A stretch of 8,863 nucleotides of DNA from NCBI GenBank assembly GCA_030271595.1, contig JARXKO010000052.1, positions 1 through 8,863 on the forward strand, written 5' to 3'. This stretch comes from Pseudomonadota bacterium (lineage in GTDB: Bacteria > Pseudomonadota > Alphaproteobacteria > Sphingomonadales > Sphingomonadaceae). The notes under the pieces are model-generated. The model ran no database searches. It saw only the letters and a list, made by a program, of their open reading frames with translations, and was not told where the DNA came from. Positions 1 through 6,827 of the stretch are shown in pieces; the first letter of the stretch is position 1, and each line of letters starts with the position of its first letter. A program made the position numbers and the translations under genes.

Positions 1-301
1 CCAGCGCCTCGCCGATGCGGTCCTTGTTGCGCGGGATGATCGCGGTGTGCGGGATTGGCAGGCCGAGCGGGTGGCGGAACAAAGCAGTGACCGCGAACCA
101 ATCGGCGAGGCCGCCGACCATCGCCGCCTCGGCGAACGCCTTGAGATAGCCAAGGGCCGGGTGGAGCGTCTGGAAATAGCGCGCGGCGATGAACACCAGC
201 GCCGCCACCACCAGCAATCCGGTGGCGGCGATCTTCATCCCGCGGGCGCCGGGCTGGGCGGGATTGAAGCGGGTGCTCCGGCTTTTGCTCAACGCGGTCA
301 T
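1..301 (-). CDS. DUF445 family membrane protein (YjiN-like), 3' part cut off by the window edge
   Basis: The N-terminal 100 residues of a DUF445 (YjiN-type) protein are visible, and the rest lies beyond base 1. One hydrophobic segment lies at about residues 22-40. It is followed by the block that identifies the family: [20 protein letters not shown] (55-74), then [16 protein letters not shown] (75-90) and [13 protein letters not shown]445 proteins are inner-membrane proteins with no established biochemical role. The start is an ATG at 301-299, with only a weak purine stretch (GAGCGG) before it. It lies 31 bp after the RND permease stop on the same strand with no obvious terminator between, so it may be the third gene of the efflux operon. 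Family assignment is confident; function is unknown. Confidence 0.9.
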   Translation of the reverse strand, partial: MTALSKSRSTRFNPAQPGARGMKIAATGLLVVAALVFIAARYFQTLHPALGYLKAFAEAAMVGGLADWFAVTALFRHPLGLPIPHTAIIPRNKDRIGEAL

Positions 302-332
302 CGCCGCTCAATAGCCGAGCTTGGCCGAAGGT

Positions 333-3300
333 TCACTCCGCGGCGACGGGATCTGGCCTCCGCTGGGCATCGCTGCCGATAAAACGGTCGAACAGGCGCC
401 CGATCCGGCGCTCGATCGAGATCGCGATCGAGAAATAAGCGGGCACCAGGAGCAGGGTCAGGATGGTCGAGAAAATCAGCCCGCCGATCACGGTCACGCC
501 CATTGGCGCGCGCCAGCTGCCGTCGCCGCTCAAGGACAAGGCGATCGGGAGCATGCCCGCGACCATTGCGACCGTGGTCATGACGATCGGCTGGGCGCGC
601 TTGTGCCCGGCTTCGTAGATCGCCTCGTTCTTGGCCATTCCCTGGTTGATCATCTCGACCGCGAAATCGACCAGCAGAATCGAGTTCTTGGCGACGATTC
701 CGAACAGCATGAGGATTCCGATGAGCACCGGCAGCGAGACCGGCTGGCCGGCGACGTGGAGCGCGATCGCAGCGCCCAGCGGGGCCAGGATCAGCGAGCC
801 CATGTTGACGAACGGCGACAGGAAACGGCGGTAGAGCAGCACCAGCACCGCGAATACCAGCAGGATTCCGGCGCCGAGCGCGAGCAGGAAATATTTGATC
901 AGTTGCGCCTGCCATTTCTGGTCGCCGAGATCGAGTTTGGAGACGCCGAGCGGCAAATGCTTGACCGTCGGAAGCTCATTGATCTTGGGCCACACGTCGC
1001 CGCTTACCAGGCCGGGAGCGAGGTCGGCGCCGACCACGGTACGGCGGATCTGGTCGGTCCGCTGGATCGTCGTCGGACCCGATCCGAAGCCGATTTCGGC
1101 GACCGACTTCAACGGCACCGAGCCACCGCTCGAGGTCGGCACCGGCAGGTTCTCAAGCGTGCCGATGTCGCGCCGGGCATATTGGGACAGCGACACGGTG
1201 ATCGGCACCTGGCGGTCGGCGAGCGAGAATTTGGCGCTGTTCTGTTCGATGTCGCCGATGGTCGCGATGCGGATCGTCTGGCTCAGTGCAGCAGTGGTCA
1301 CGCCGAGATCGGCGGCGAGGTCGAAGCGCGGCTTGACGGTGATTTCCGGGCGCACCAGATCGCCACCGACGCGCGGCGCGCGAAGCCCGGGGATGGAGCC
1401 CATTTCCTTGGCGATCTGATTGGCCGTGGCGAACAATTTGTCGGGGTCGTCCCCGCCCAGATAGAGCATGATATCGCGGCCAGCGCCGTCGGGGCCGCCG
1501 CCATTCTGGCTCTGGAAGGTGACCCGTGCATCGGGGATCGCCGACAGGGTCGGCGCCAGATTGCGCTCGAACTCGGTGCTCGTGACCTTGCGCTTGGCCT
1601 TGAGGACGATGGGGATTCGCGCGGTGCCGATGCGAACCCGCTCGAACACCCGGTCGACGTTGGGATCCTGGCGGACGATATTGGCGACCTTGTCGGCCAC
1701 GGTTTCGGTCTGCTCGAGCGTCGTGCCCGGCGGCAGGAGGATGCTGACCGCGGAGAAATTGAGATTGAGCGGCGGCTGGAAGGTCATCGACAGGGTCGAA
1801 AACATCAGCATGCTGAGCGCGAAGGCGCCAAGGCCGGCACCAACCATGTAGGTGCGATGGTCGCGGAACAAGGATTTGACCTTGCCCCAGAAGCCCGGAT
1901 GCGACTGCCGGTAGGCATGGGCCTTGGTGGTGTCGAGACTCCAGTTGAGGGTCGTCAGATACCAGTCCATCCATTTGAAATTGGCATGCGGCTGGACGCC
2001 GTGGCTGCGCAGGAAATAGGCCGCGACCAGCGGCGTGATCATGCGCGCCACGAGCAGGCTCATCAGCACCGAGACGACGACGGTAAAGCCGAACGCCTTG
2101 AAGAACTGGCCCGAAATGCCGGGCATTAGCGCGACCGGCAGGAACACCGCGACGATCGCCATCGTCGTCGCCAGCACCGCGAGGCCGATTTCGTCGGCCG
2201 CGTCGAGCGACGCCTGATAGGCCGATTTGCCCATTCGCATGTGTCTGACGATATTCTCGATCTCGACGATCGCATCGTCGACCAGCACCCCGGCGACCAG
2301 ACTCATGGCCATGGTCGACATGAAGTTGAGGTTGATCCCGAGCAGGCTCATGAACCAGAAAGCGGGGATCGCCGACAGCGGGATGGCGAGCGCCGAAATC
2401 AGCGTGGCGCGAATGTCGCGGAGGAAGAGAAGGACGACGAGCACGGCGAGGATGGCGCCTTCGACCAACCCCTCCATCGCCGATTTATATTGCGCCTTGG
2501 TGTAATCGACCTGGTTGAAAATCTCGTTGAACTTGACGTTCGGATTTTCCTTTTCGACCTTGCGCAGCTCGGCCCATGCCTTGTCGTAGGCAGTGACTTC
2601 GGACGAGCCCTTGGCCCGGGTGACCTCGAAGCTGACCACCTGGTGGCCATTCATCTTGGCCTTGGTGACCTGCTCGGCATAGCTGTCCTTGACCTCGCCA
2701 AGGTCGGCGAGGCGGACGAAACGGCCGCCGGGAAGGGCGATCTGGGTCTGCGACAGCTGGTAGGCGTCGCGGGCATTGCCGAGCACCCGCACCGATTGTT
2801 GCGATCCGGCGATCTGGGCCTGGCCTCCCGGCGCGTTGATGTTCGACTGGCGTAGCTGGGCATTGACCTGGGCCGCGGTAATGCCCTGCGCCTGGAGCGC
2901 GGTCGGATCGAGGATGACCCGGATACGCCGGTCGACCCCGCCGGTGCGCTCGACCGCGGCGACTCCTTCGACCCCGAGCAGGCGGCGGGCGACGCTATTG
3001 TCGACGTACCAGCTCAGTTCCTCGAGGCTCATGTCGGTCGAACTGGCGGCGGCATAGATGATGGGATCGCCGGCGATGTCGATCCGGGTCACCTGGGGCT
3101 CGAGGATGCCGTCGGGGAGGTTGCTGCGGATCTGCGAAATGGCGTTGCGGACATCGTTGATGGCGCGATCGGTCGGGGTGCCAATCTCGAACTGGACGAA
3201 GGTCGAGCTGTCGCCCTCGCGGACGCTGCTGTTGATCTCGTCGACCCCGCTGACCCCGCGAATCGCCGATTCGACGCGCTGAGTCACCTGCGATTCCATT

Positions 3301-3482
3301 TCGGCCGGCGCCGCCCCCGGCTGGACCACGTCGACCTGAGCGGCGGGGAAATCGATGTCCGGATTATTGTTGACCTGCATCCCGGCGAAGGAAATCAGGC
3401 CGGCCAGCATGAGCCCGACGAACAGGACGATCGGCGGAACCGGGTTGCGGATGCACCACGACGAAATGTTGCGGAAGTTCAT
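333..3482 (-). CDS. RND efflux transporter permease (AcrB/HAE-1 type)
   Basis: This 1049-residue protein is of full family length. It is the inner-membrane, proton-driven pump of a tripartite drug or solvent efflux complex, moving substrates from the periplasm or outer leaflet to an outer-membrane channel. TM1 is at about 13-33, followed by a large periplasmic loop (35-335). TM2-TM6 run from about 337 to 490. There is a cytoplasmic helical linker (about 495-545), TM7, a second periplasmic loop (570-860) and TM8-TM12 to about 1022. The proton-relay residues are intact: the Asp pair 402-403 in TM4 ([13 protein letters not shown]), Lys932 in TM10 ([14 protein letters not shown]), and Arg962 and Thr969 ([10 protein letters not shown]), matching AcrB D407/D408, K940, R971 and T978. 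The ATG lies 4 bp after the adaptor stop; AGAAGG about 12 nt upstream is the likely ribosome site, so translational coupling is plausible. Substrate specificity cannot be read from sequence. No outer-membrane factor is encoded next to it. Confidence 0.97.
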   Translation of the reverse strand: MNFRNISSWCIRNPVPPIVLFVGLMLAGLISFAGMQVNNNPDIDFPAAQVDVVQPGAAPAEMESQVTQRVESAIRGVSGVDEINSSVREGDSSTFVQFEIGTPTDRAINDVRNAISQIRSNLPDGILEPQVTRIDIAGDPIIYAAASSTDMSLEELSWYVDNSVARRLLGVEGVAAVERTGGVDRRIRVILDPTALQAQGITAAQVNAQLRQSNINAPGGQAQIAGSQQSVRVLGNARDAYQLSQTQIALPGGRFVRLADLGEVKDSYAEQVTKAKMNGHQVVSFEVTRAKGSSEVTAYDKAWAELRKVEKENPNVKFNEIFNQVDYTKAQYKSAMEGLVEGAILAVLVVLLFLRDIRATLISALAIPLSAIPAFWFMSLLGINLNFMSTMAMSLVAGVLVDDAIVEIENIVRHMRMGKSAYQASLDAADEIGLAVLATTMAIVAVFLPVALMPGISGQFFKAFGFTVVVSVLMSLLVARMITPLVAAYFLRSHGVQPHANFKWMDWYLTTLNWSLDTTKAHAYRQSHPGFWGKVKSLFRDHRTYMVGAGLGAFALSMLMFSTLSMTFQPPLNLNFSAVSILLPPGTTLEQTETVADKVANIVRQDPNVDRVFERVRIGTARIPIVLKAKRKVTSTEFERNLAPTLSAIPDARVTFQSQNGGGPDGAGRDIMLYLGGDDPDKLFATANQIAKEMGSIPGLRAPRVGGDLVRPEITVKPRFDLAADLGVTTAALSQTIRIATIGDIEQNSAKFSLADRQVPITVSLSQYARRDIGTLENLPVPTSSGGSVPLKSVAEIGFGSGPTTIQRTDQIRRTVVGADLAPGLVSGDVWPKINELPTVKHLPLGVSKLDLGDQKWQAQLIKYFLLALGAGILLVFAVLVLLYRRFLSPFVNMGSLILAPLGAAIALHVAGQPVSLPVLIGILMLFGIVAKNSILLVDFAVEMINQGMAKNEAIYEAGHKRAQPIVMTTVAMVAGMLPIALSLSGDGSWRAPMGVTVIGGLIFSTILTLLLVPAYFSIAISIERRIGRLFDRFIGSDAQRRPDPVAAE

Positions 3483-3486
3483 CGCT

Positions 3487-4674
3487 TCACTGCGCCTTCT
3501 GGCGCTTGGGCGCGACCTTCTGCCCGGGGTTGAGGAACGGCCCGGCCGACAGCACGATGGATTCGCTGCCGCTCAGCCCCTGGGCGATGCTGACCCCCGA
3601 ATCATTGACCTGGCCGATCTTGACGCCGCGACGCTCGACCTCGTTCTTGCCGTTGATGAGATAGACGTAATTGCCGTTCTCATCGCTCAGCACCGCGCTT
3701 TGCGGAAGGACCGGAGCAGTGGTCGCGCCGGCGCTGATCTTGACCTCGGCGAAGCCGCCAGGGCGGATCGCATTGTCATAGGGCACGGTGATCCGGACTT
3801 CGCCGAGGCGCGACTGGGGATCGATCACCGGTTCGACCTGCCACACCGATCCGGCATAGCTTCGATCGGAACCGACCGGCGTGACCGAAGCCGGCATTCC
3901 ACTGTGGATGAAGGCCAGATCCTGTTGCGACAATTGCGCTTTCAACTCCATCTGGCCGCCCTCGGCGAGATGGAACAAAGCGCCCGAGGCAGGGCTGACG
4001 ATCTGGCCAACCTCGACCGCGCGCGACAGGATAAGCCCCGCGGTCGGCGCCGTGACATTGAGCTGGCCGATCTGGGCGCGCTGGGCACCGAGCACGGCCT
4101 GCGCAACCCGCACCTGCGCATAAGCGGCATCGCGGATCGCCTTCTTGGAATCGATCTCGGCCTTGGAGACGAAGCCGCGCCCCTGAAGCGCCAGCGCGCG
4201 ATCGTAATTGGACTGGGCAAGCGCGGCATTGGCGCGCGCCGCCTCAACCTGGGCGGCAAGTTGCGCCGCCTGTTGCGCCTGGACCGAGCGGTCGACCACC
4301 GCCAGCGCCTGACCGGCGCGGACCCAGCTTCCGGCATCGACCAGCACGCGCACGACTCGCCCGCCCTGGCCGGCGATTCCGACTGGCTGGTCGCGGCGAG
4401 CGGCGAGCGGGCCACTGGCGCTGATCGTCCGCCCGACCTGGGTCTGGCCGGGGACGACGACGGTAACGCTCGGGATCTGTCCCTGGCCACCGGCCGCCGA
4501 TGTCCCAGCCGCGCCATCGGGCTTGGCGGCGTTCTTGCCCGTGAACATGGCGAGCGCGATCATCGCCAGCACGAATGCGGCGATGCTGCCGATGATTATC
4601 CATCGCCGGCGGCGCGAACGGTCCACCACCACCAGCGTGTCGGAGGAATGAATGGTGGTTTCGCGATTCATCAT
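3487..4674 (-). CDS. Efflux RND transporter periplasmic adaptor subunit (membrane fusion protein)
   Basis: This 395-residue MFP/HlyD-type adaptor would link the neighbouring RND permease to an outer-membrane channel. A basic cluster (RRRR, 21-24) precedes one transmembrane anchor (about 25-44). There is no lipobox cysteine, so it is anchored by a helix rather than by lipid. A low-complexity Ala/Gly linker (about 48-66) follows. The first lipoyl half (about 95-128) contains GRVVRVLVDAGSWVRAGQAL. An Ala/Gln-rich alpha-hairpin spans about 130-203 and the second lipoyl half about 204-236 (TAPTAGLILSRAVEVGQIV). Beta-barrel and membrane-proximal domains follow (about 240-390). The ORF begins ATGATG; the second ATG at 4671 (MNRETT...) may be the real start, because related sphingomonad adaptors as I recall them begin MNYET. 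No Shine-Dalgarno is visible before either. It is the first gene of the operon, 4 bp before the permease. Confidence 0.95.
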   Translation of the reverse strand: MMNRETTIHSSDTLVVVDRSRRRRWIIIGSIAAFVLAMIALAMFTGKNAAKPDGAAGTSAAGGQGQIPSVTVVVPGQTQVGRTISASGPLAARRDQPVGIAGQGGRVVRVLVDAGSWVRAGQALAVVDRSVQAQQAAQLAAQVEAARANAALAQSNYDRALALQGRGFVSKAEIDSKKAIRDAAYAQVRVAQAVLGAQRAQIGQLNVTAPTAGLILSRAVEVGQIVSPASGALFHLAEGGQMELKAQLSQQDLAFIHSGMPASVTPVGSDRSYAGSVWQVEPVIDPQSRLGEVRITVPYDNAIRPGGFAEVKISAGATTAPVLPQSAVLSDENGNYVYLINGKNEVERRGVKIGQVNDSGVSIAQGLSGSESIVLSAGPFLNPGQKVAPKRQKAQ

Positions 4675-4709
4675 TCGGGCCCGTGTCCAAGATTGGGGTT
4701 GCTCATCCA

Positions 4710-4724
4710 GGTAGCTGTGTTACC
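4710..4724. promoter_or_regulatory. Imperfect palindrome, possible operator of the efflux operon
   Basis: GGTAGCTGTGTTACC is a 15-bp dyad with arms GGTAGC and GTTACC (five of six pairs match) around TGT. It overlaps the candidate -10. A wider, looser dyad surrounds it: CAGGTAGC (4708-4715) faces GTCACCTG (4732-4739). RND operons are commonly repressed by TetR- or MarR-type dimers binding such sites, but no regulator gene is in the window. The assignment is inference. Confidence 0.3.
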
Positions 4725-4745
4725 CAAATAAGTCACCTGATGCAA
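4717..4745 (-). promoter_or_regulatory. Candidate promoter of the efflux operon
   Basis: On the minus strand TTGCAT (4745-4740) and TAACAC (4722-4717) are separated by exactly 17 bp, 43 nt before the adaptor ATG. The -35 shares TTG with the consensus, but the -10 matches only 3 of 6 positions, so this is a weak sigma70-type prediction based mainly on spacing and position. A dyad covers the -10, which fits a repressed efflux operon. Confidence 0.3.
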
Positions 4746-4878
4746 CACACTCCTTGCGGGCTCGCCGCGCCAATGCTTTTCGATGAACGGCGGCACTTGA
4801 ACGCCAAGCGCGCGGTGGCATGGTCCAAACCTAAGGGCCGACTGCCCCCGAGTCGCCGCGGCACAGGAGTAAAACAAT

Positions 4879-5142
4879 ATGCTCGAGCATTACGGGATCA
4901 TCGTGTGGATCGTCATTGGCGGACTCGCCGGCGCGATTGCCAAGCTGCTCATGCCGGGCCGCGACCCGGGCGGGTGCATCATTACCGTTCTGCTCGGGGT
5001 CGCAGGAGCCTTATTGTCCGGATTCCTCGGCCAGAAGTTGGGCTGGTACAAGCCCGGCCAGGGGGCCGGTTTCCTCGCCGCGGTTGTCGGTGCTTTCATC
5101 CTGCTGCTGCTCTATCGACTGATCGCCGGTCGCCGCCGCTGA
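4879..5142 (+). CDS. GlsB/YeaQ/YmgE family stress-response membrane protein
   Basis: This 87-residue protein is of the transglycosylase-associated family (Transgly_assoc), small Gly/Ala-rich inner-membrane proteins often induced by envelope, acid or general stress; no enzymatic activity is established. Three hydrophobic helices are visible at about 5-24 (IVWIVIGGLAGAIAKLL), 33-52 (CIITVLLGVAGALLSGFLG) and 62-83. The tail is basic (GRRR). The helix-1 GGLAGAIAKLLMPG and helix-2 GVAGALLSGFLG blocks are the family signature. AGGAG at 4865-4869 lies 9 nt before the ATG. It is divergent from the efflux operon across a 204-bp gap, in which I find no convincing promoter for this gene. A SIMPL gene follows 75 bp downstream on the same strand, and a related protein is encoded at 6013-6270. 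Confidence 0.92.
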   Translation: MLEHYGIIVWIVIGGLAGAIAKLLMPGRDPGGCIITVLLGVAGALLSGFLGQKLGWYKPGQGAGFLAAVVGAFILLLLYRLIAGRRR

Positions 5143-5169
5143 CGGCTTTGGCGTTCAGCCCGCGGCCAT

Positions 5170-5203
5170 GCCTGGCCCGCAATGGTTCAGGCGACAATTT
5201 TTT
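5170..5203 (+). terminator. Hairpin with T-run: terminator or attenuator before the SIMPL gene
   Basis: GCCTGG (5170-5175) pairs with TCAGGC (5187-5192), including one G-T wobble. After one mismatch CC pairs with GG over a GCAAT loop. Five bases later comes a run of six T (5198-5203). The shape fits a moderate rho-independent terminator for the GlsB-like gene. It ends only two bases before the AAAGGA ribosome site of the SIMPL gene, so it would also sit in that gene's leader. Confidence 0.4.
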
Positions 5204-5217
5204 CGAAAGGACATGAC

Positions 5218-5934
5218 ATGCGCAAGACCCTGATCGCGGCGCTGTTGCTCGGCGCCGCCGCGCTCCCCGCAGCCGCCTCCGCCCAGCAGGCGACGATCAC
5301 CCAGGTGATTACTGGCACCAGGCTCGATATCAATGCCACCGGCTCGGTCAGCCGGGTGCCCGACATCGCGGTGATCAGCGCCGGCGTGGTGACCCGCTCG
5401 GCAACCGCCGGCGGTGCGATCCGCGACGCCGCGGCGCGAATGGCCCGGGTCCGTTCGGAACTGACCCGTGCCGGGGTCGCCGACCGCGACATCCAGACCA
5501 GCACCATCAGCCTCAACCCCGATTACGTGTATGAGAATAATCAACCGCCCAAGCTGACCGGCTACAATGCCTCGAACCAGCTCAGCGTGCGCTTTCGTGA
5601 AATCGCCGATGCCGGCAAAATCCTCGATGCCCTGGTCGCGGTCGGCGCCAACCAGATCAACGGGCCGACCCTGACCCTCGACCATCCCGAAGCCGCGCTC
5701 GACGAGGCGCGAGGCAAGGCGATCGCGGCGGGCCGCGCCCGCGCCGACCTGTATGCACGGTCGCTGGGCCTGCGCGTGGCGCGGGTCGTCGCGGTGAGCG
5801 AGAGCGGCGGCTATTCCCCGCCGCCGCCAATGCCGATGGTGATGTCGGCCAGGGCCGAAGCCGCCGATACCAAGATCGACCCGGGCGAGCAGAAGCTGGA
5901 GGTCAATGTGGCGATGACGTTCGAACTTCAGTAA
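5218..5934 (+). CDS. SIMPL domain-containing protein (DUF541, YggE-like), exported
   Basis: This 238-residue protein has a classic Sec signal peptide: MRKT, a hydrophobic core LIAALLLGAAALPAA, and a signal peptidase I site ASA|QQ after residue 22. The mature part is a SIMPL/DUF541 domain (about 33-237), with LDINATGSVSRVPDIAVISAGV at its start, GVADRDIQTSTISLNPDY (86-103), GYNASNQLSVRF (115-126) and LDEARGKAIAAGRARADLYA (161-180). E. coli YggE, the family model, is linked to oxidative-stress defence; the molecular activity is not defined. A Pro-rich loop (PPPPMPM, 201-207) precedes the last strand. The start at 5218 is chosen because AAAGGA (5206-5211) is 6 nt upstream and the signal peptide begins there. 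The in-frame ATG at 5182 would add 12 polar residues before the signal. A hairpin follows the stop. Confidence 0.93.
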   Translation: MRKTLIAALLLGAAALPAAASAQQATITQVITGTRLDINATGSVSRVPDIAVISAGVVTRSATAGGAIRDAAARMARVRSELTRAGVADRDIQTSTISLNPDYVYENNQPPKLTGYNASNQLSVRFREIADAGKILDALVAVGANQINGPTLTLDHPEAALDEARGKAIAAGRARADLYARSLGLRVARVVAVSESGGYSPPPPMPMVMSARAEAADTKIDPGEQKLEVNVAMTFELQ

Positions 5935-5955
5935 TTCGTCAGTCCCAAAAACGAA

Positions 5956-5990
5956 GAAGGCCGCGCAACCCGGGTGGGTGCGCGGCCTTC
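5956..5990. terminator. Strong bidirectional terminator between convergent genes
   Basis: A perfect 12-bp GC-rich stem, GAAGGCCGCGCA (5956-5967) against TGCGCGGCCTTC (5979-5990), encloses an 11-nt loop. An A-rich stretch lies on the left (CAAAAACGAA) and TTTT on the right (5994-5997). It can therefore end transcription of the SIMPL gene in one direction and of the second GlsB-like gene in the other. It lies between their facing stop codons. Confidence 0.85.
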
Positions 5991-6012
5991 CGCTTTTCGC
6001 GTGCCGAGCCGT

Positions 6013-6270
6013 CTAGCGGACCGAGCCCCGGCGAACCAGGTTGACGATCGCCAACAGGACGACCGCGCCGAGCAAGGAATAAAGGAAGCTCTGAACGGTA
6101 ATGCCGTTGTTGAGCGAAGCCGCGCCGCCAAGCAGGAAGCCGGCGATAGCGGCACCGATGATGCCGACGATGATATTCAAGAATACGCCCTGTTGAGCGT
6201 CAGTGCGCATGACCATGCTGGCAAGCCAGCCGCAAACGCCACCCACGATCAGCCAAATAAGAATTCCCAT
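6013..6270 (-). CDS. GlsB/YeaQ/YmgE family stress-response membrane protein (second copy)
   Basis: This 85-residue member of the Transgly_assoc family has three hydrophobic helices at about 2-20 (ILIWLIVGGVCGWLASMVM), 29-49 (VFLNIIVGIIGAAIAGFLLG) and 60-79, and a basic tail (RRGSVR). The GGVCGWLAS block and the NIIVGIIGAAIAGFLLGG block are closer to the canonical E. coli-like family pattern than those of the copy at 4879. Sequence identity between the two is low beyond the shared motif. The ATG is preceded by an excellent Shine-Dalgarno sequence, CAGGAGGG, about 7 nt away. An EcfG-like promoter lies about 55 nt upstream, pointing to general-stress control. It converges on the SIMPL gene across a strong terminator. 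Precise function is unknown; a small integral inner-membrane protein is a safe call. Confidence 0.94.
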   Translation of the reverse strand: MGILIWLIVGGVCGWLASMVMRTDAQQGVFLNIIVGIIGAAIAGFLLGGAASLNNGITVQSFLYSLLGAVVLLAIVNLVRRGSVR

Positions 6271-6315
6271 GTGCGTTCCCTCCTGTATCCGCGGCCACCT
6301 GCCGGCGTCCGTCCG

Positions 6316-6335
6316 GCATCACAGACGCGTGATGC
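6316..6335. promoter_or_regulatory. Perfect 7-bp dyad overlapping the EcfG-like -10
   Basis: GCATCAC (6316-6322) and GTGATGC (6329-6335) are a perfect inverted repeat around a 6-bp centre that contains the candidate -10 CGTC (read on the minus strand). The 20-bp dyad has the size and symmetry of a dimeric HTH-protein operator. Alternatively it could form a small RNA hairpin if transcription begins further upstream. Confidence 0.35.
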
Positions 6336-6349
6336 GCGCCGGTTGTTCC
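6324..6349 (-). promoter_or_regulatory. Candidate EcfG (general stress response) promoter
   Basis: On the minus strand GGAAC (6349-6345) is followed after exactly 17 bp by CGTC (6327-6324). The alphaproteobacterial EcfG consensus is GGAAC-N16/17-CGTT, so only the last base of the -10 differs. The -10 ends 53 bp upstream of the GlsB-like ATG, which would give a leader of roughly 45 nt, and this protein family is a frequent stress-regulon member. The motif match is seen in the sequence; its use is inferred. Confidence 0.5.
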
Positions 6350-6380
6350 GGATTCGGAAGGTTCTGTCCAGTTTTCGTGC

Positions 6381-6426
6381 AAAAAATACGCAAAATGTCG
6401 CCCACCCGACGCTTCTTGGCGGGTGG
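6381..6426 (-). terminator. Probable rho-independent terminator of sciP
   Basis: Read on the minus strand, CCACCCG (6426-6420) pairs with CGGGTGG (6408-6402) over an 11-nt loop. It is followed by TTTT (6395-6392) and then TTTTTT (6386-6381). It begins 12 bp after the sciP stop and lies upstream of the GlsB-like promoter, so it insulates the two genes. The T-rich part is somewhat distant from the stem, which lowers confidence. Confidence 0.5.
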
Positions 6427-6438
6427 TCGCCTAAGGAC

Positions 6439-6738
6439 TCAATAGCGCTGCTGGCGCTCGTATTGGTCGCGATATTGCTTGATTCGGGTGACTCGCAGGC
6501 CCGGCATGCCGCTGCGGTCGACCGCGCGCTGCCAGCTGGTGAATTCTTCAAGGCTTATCGAATAAAGTTTGCAGGCGTCGTCGACGCTGAGCAGACCGCC
6601 GGCAACGGCGGCGACCACCTCGGCCTTGCGGCGAACGACCCAACGCGTCGTGTCGGCCGGCGGCAAGCTGTCGAGGGTCAGTGGCTCGCCGAGCGGTCCG
6701 ATGACCTGCGCTGGACGAATCTTCTGGTTCTCGAGCAT
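6439..6738 (-). CDS. sciP: SciP-type DUF1153 transcriptional regulator
   Basis: This 99-residue protein is of the DUF1153 family, found in Alphaproteobacteria. In Caulobacter the member SciP (small CtrA inhibitory protein) binds DNA and CtrA and blocks activation of CtrA-dependent promoters in G1 cells. The family signature is complete: VIGPLGEPLTLDSLPPADT (12-30), then RWVVRRKAEVVAAVAGGLLS (32-51), which begins the helix-turn-helix. DACKLYSISLEEFTSWQRAV (54-73) follows, with the recognition-helix region near EEFTSWQRA, and the basic tail LRVTRIKQYRDQYERQQRY. The only nearby start is the ATG at 6738-6736; a modest CAGG lies about 9 nt upstream. It follows a small unknown ORF on the same strand after 89 bp. 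That gap carries two direct repeats, so it probably has its own promoter. Function in a sphingomonad is inferred from Caulobacter. Confidence 0.93.
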   Translation of the reverse strand: MLENQKIRPAQVIGPLGEPLTLDSLPPADTTRWVVRRKAEVVAAVAGGLLSVDDACKLYSISLEEFTSWQRAVDRSGMPGLRVTRIKQYRDQYERQQRY

Positions 6739-6745
6739 TGGATTA

Positions 6746-6780
6746 CACCTGCTTAATCATTGATACTGGCAACTGCTTAA
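6746..6780. repeat. Direct repeats CA(C/A)CTGCTTAA upstream of sciP
   Basis: CACCTGCTTAA (6746-6756) and CAACTGCTTAA (6770-6780) match at 10 of 11 positions and are spaced 24 bp apart. They lie 8-42 bp before the sciP start. A 9-bp palindrome, ATCATTGAT (6756-6764), lies between them. Such repeats suggest a regulator-binding pair. TTAA is the half-site of CtrA, but the usual TTAA-N7-TTAA arrangement is absent. Confidence 0.4.
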
Positions 6781-6827
6781 ACCCCACGCGTTGAAAATAT
6801 TCTGAAGCGCACTGGTTAACGGGCGAG

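Noticed and set aside
490..550. Possible missing proton-relay residue or truncation in the RND permease
   Set aside because: Counting from the start places the Asp pair, Lys, Arg and Thr at 402-403, 932, 962 and 969, all intact, and the length is normal.
321..2129. 602-codon open frame on the plus strand opposite the RND permease
   Set aside because: It is antisense to a full-length permease with intact catalytic residues. The product is a low-complexity Asp/Arg/Gly/His-rich sequence, typical of the antisense frame of GC-rich genes.
3355..4731. 458-codon plus-strand frame opposite the adaptor gene
   Set aside because: Same antisense artefact; composition is Arg/Asp/Leu-rich with no recognisable domain, and it covers a complete MFP gene.
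4740..4878. EcfG-type promoter for the first GlsB-like gene
   Set aside because: No GGAAC with a correctly spaced CGTT was found in this interval.
5182..5217. Upstream in-frame ATG for the SIMPL protein
   Set aside because: It would place 12 polar residues before a well-formed signal peptide and would read through the hairpin and the proper Shine-Dalgarno sequence.
5974..6756. 260-codon plus-strand frame across the second GlsB-like gene and sciP
   Set aside because: It spans two well-supported minus-strand genes, a terminator and a promoter region, and has no family signature.
6739..6827. Classical CtrA site (TTAA-N7-TTAA) before sciP
   Set aside because: Several TTAA half-sites are present, but no pair has the required 7-bp spacing.
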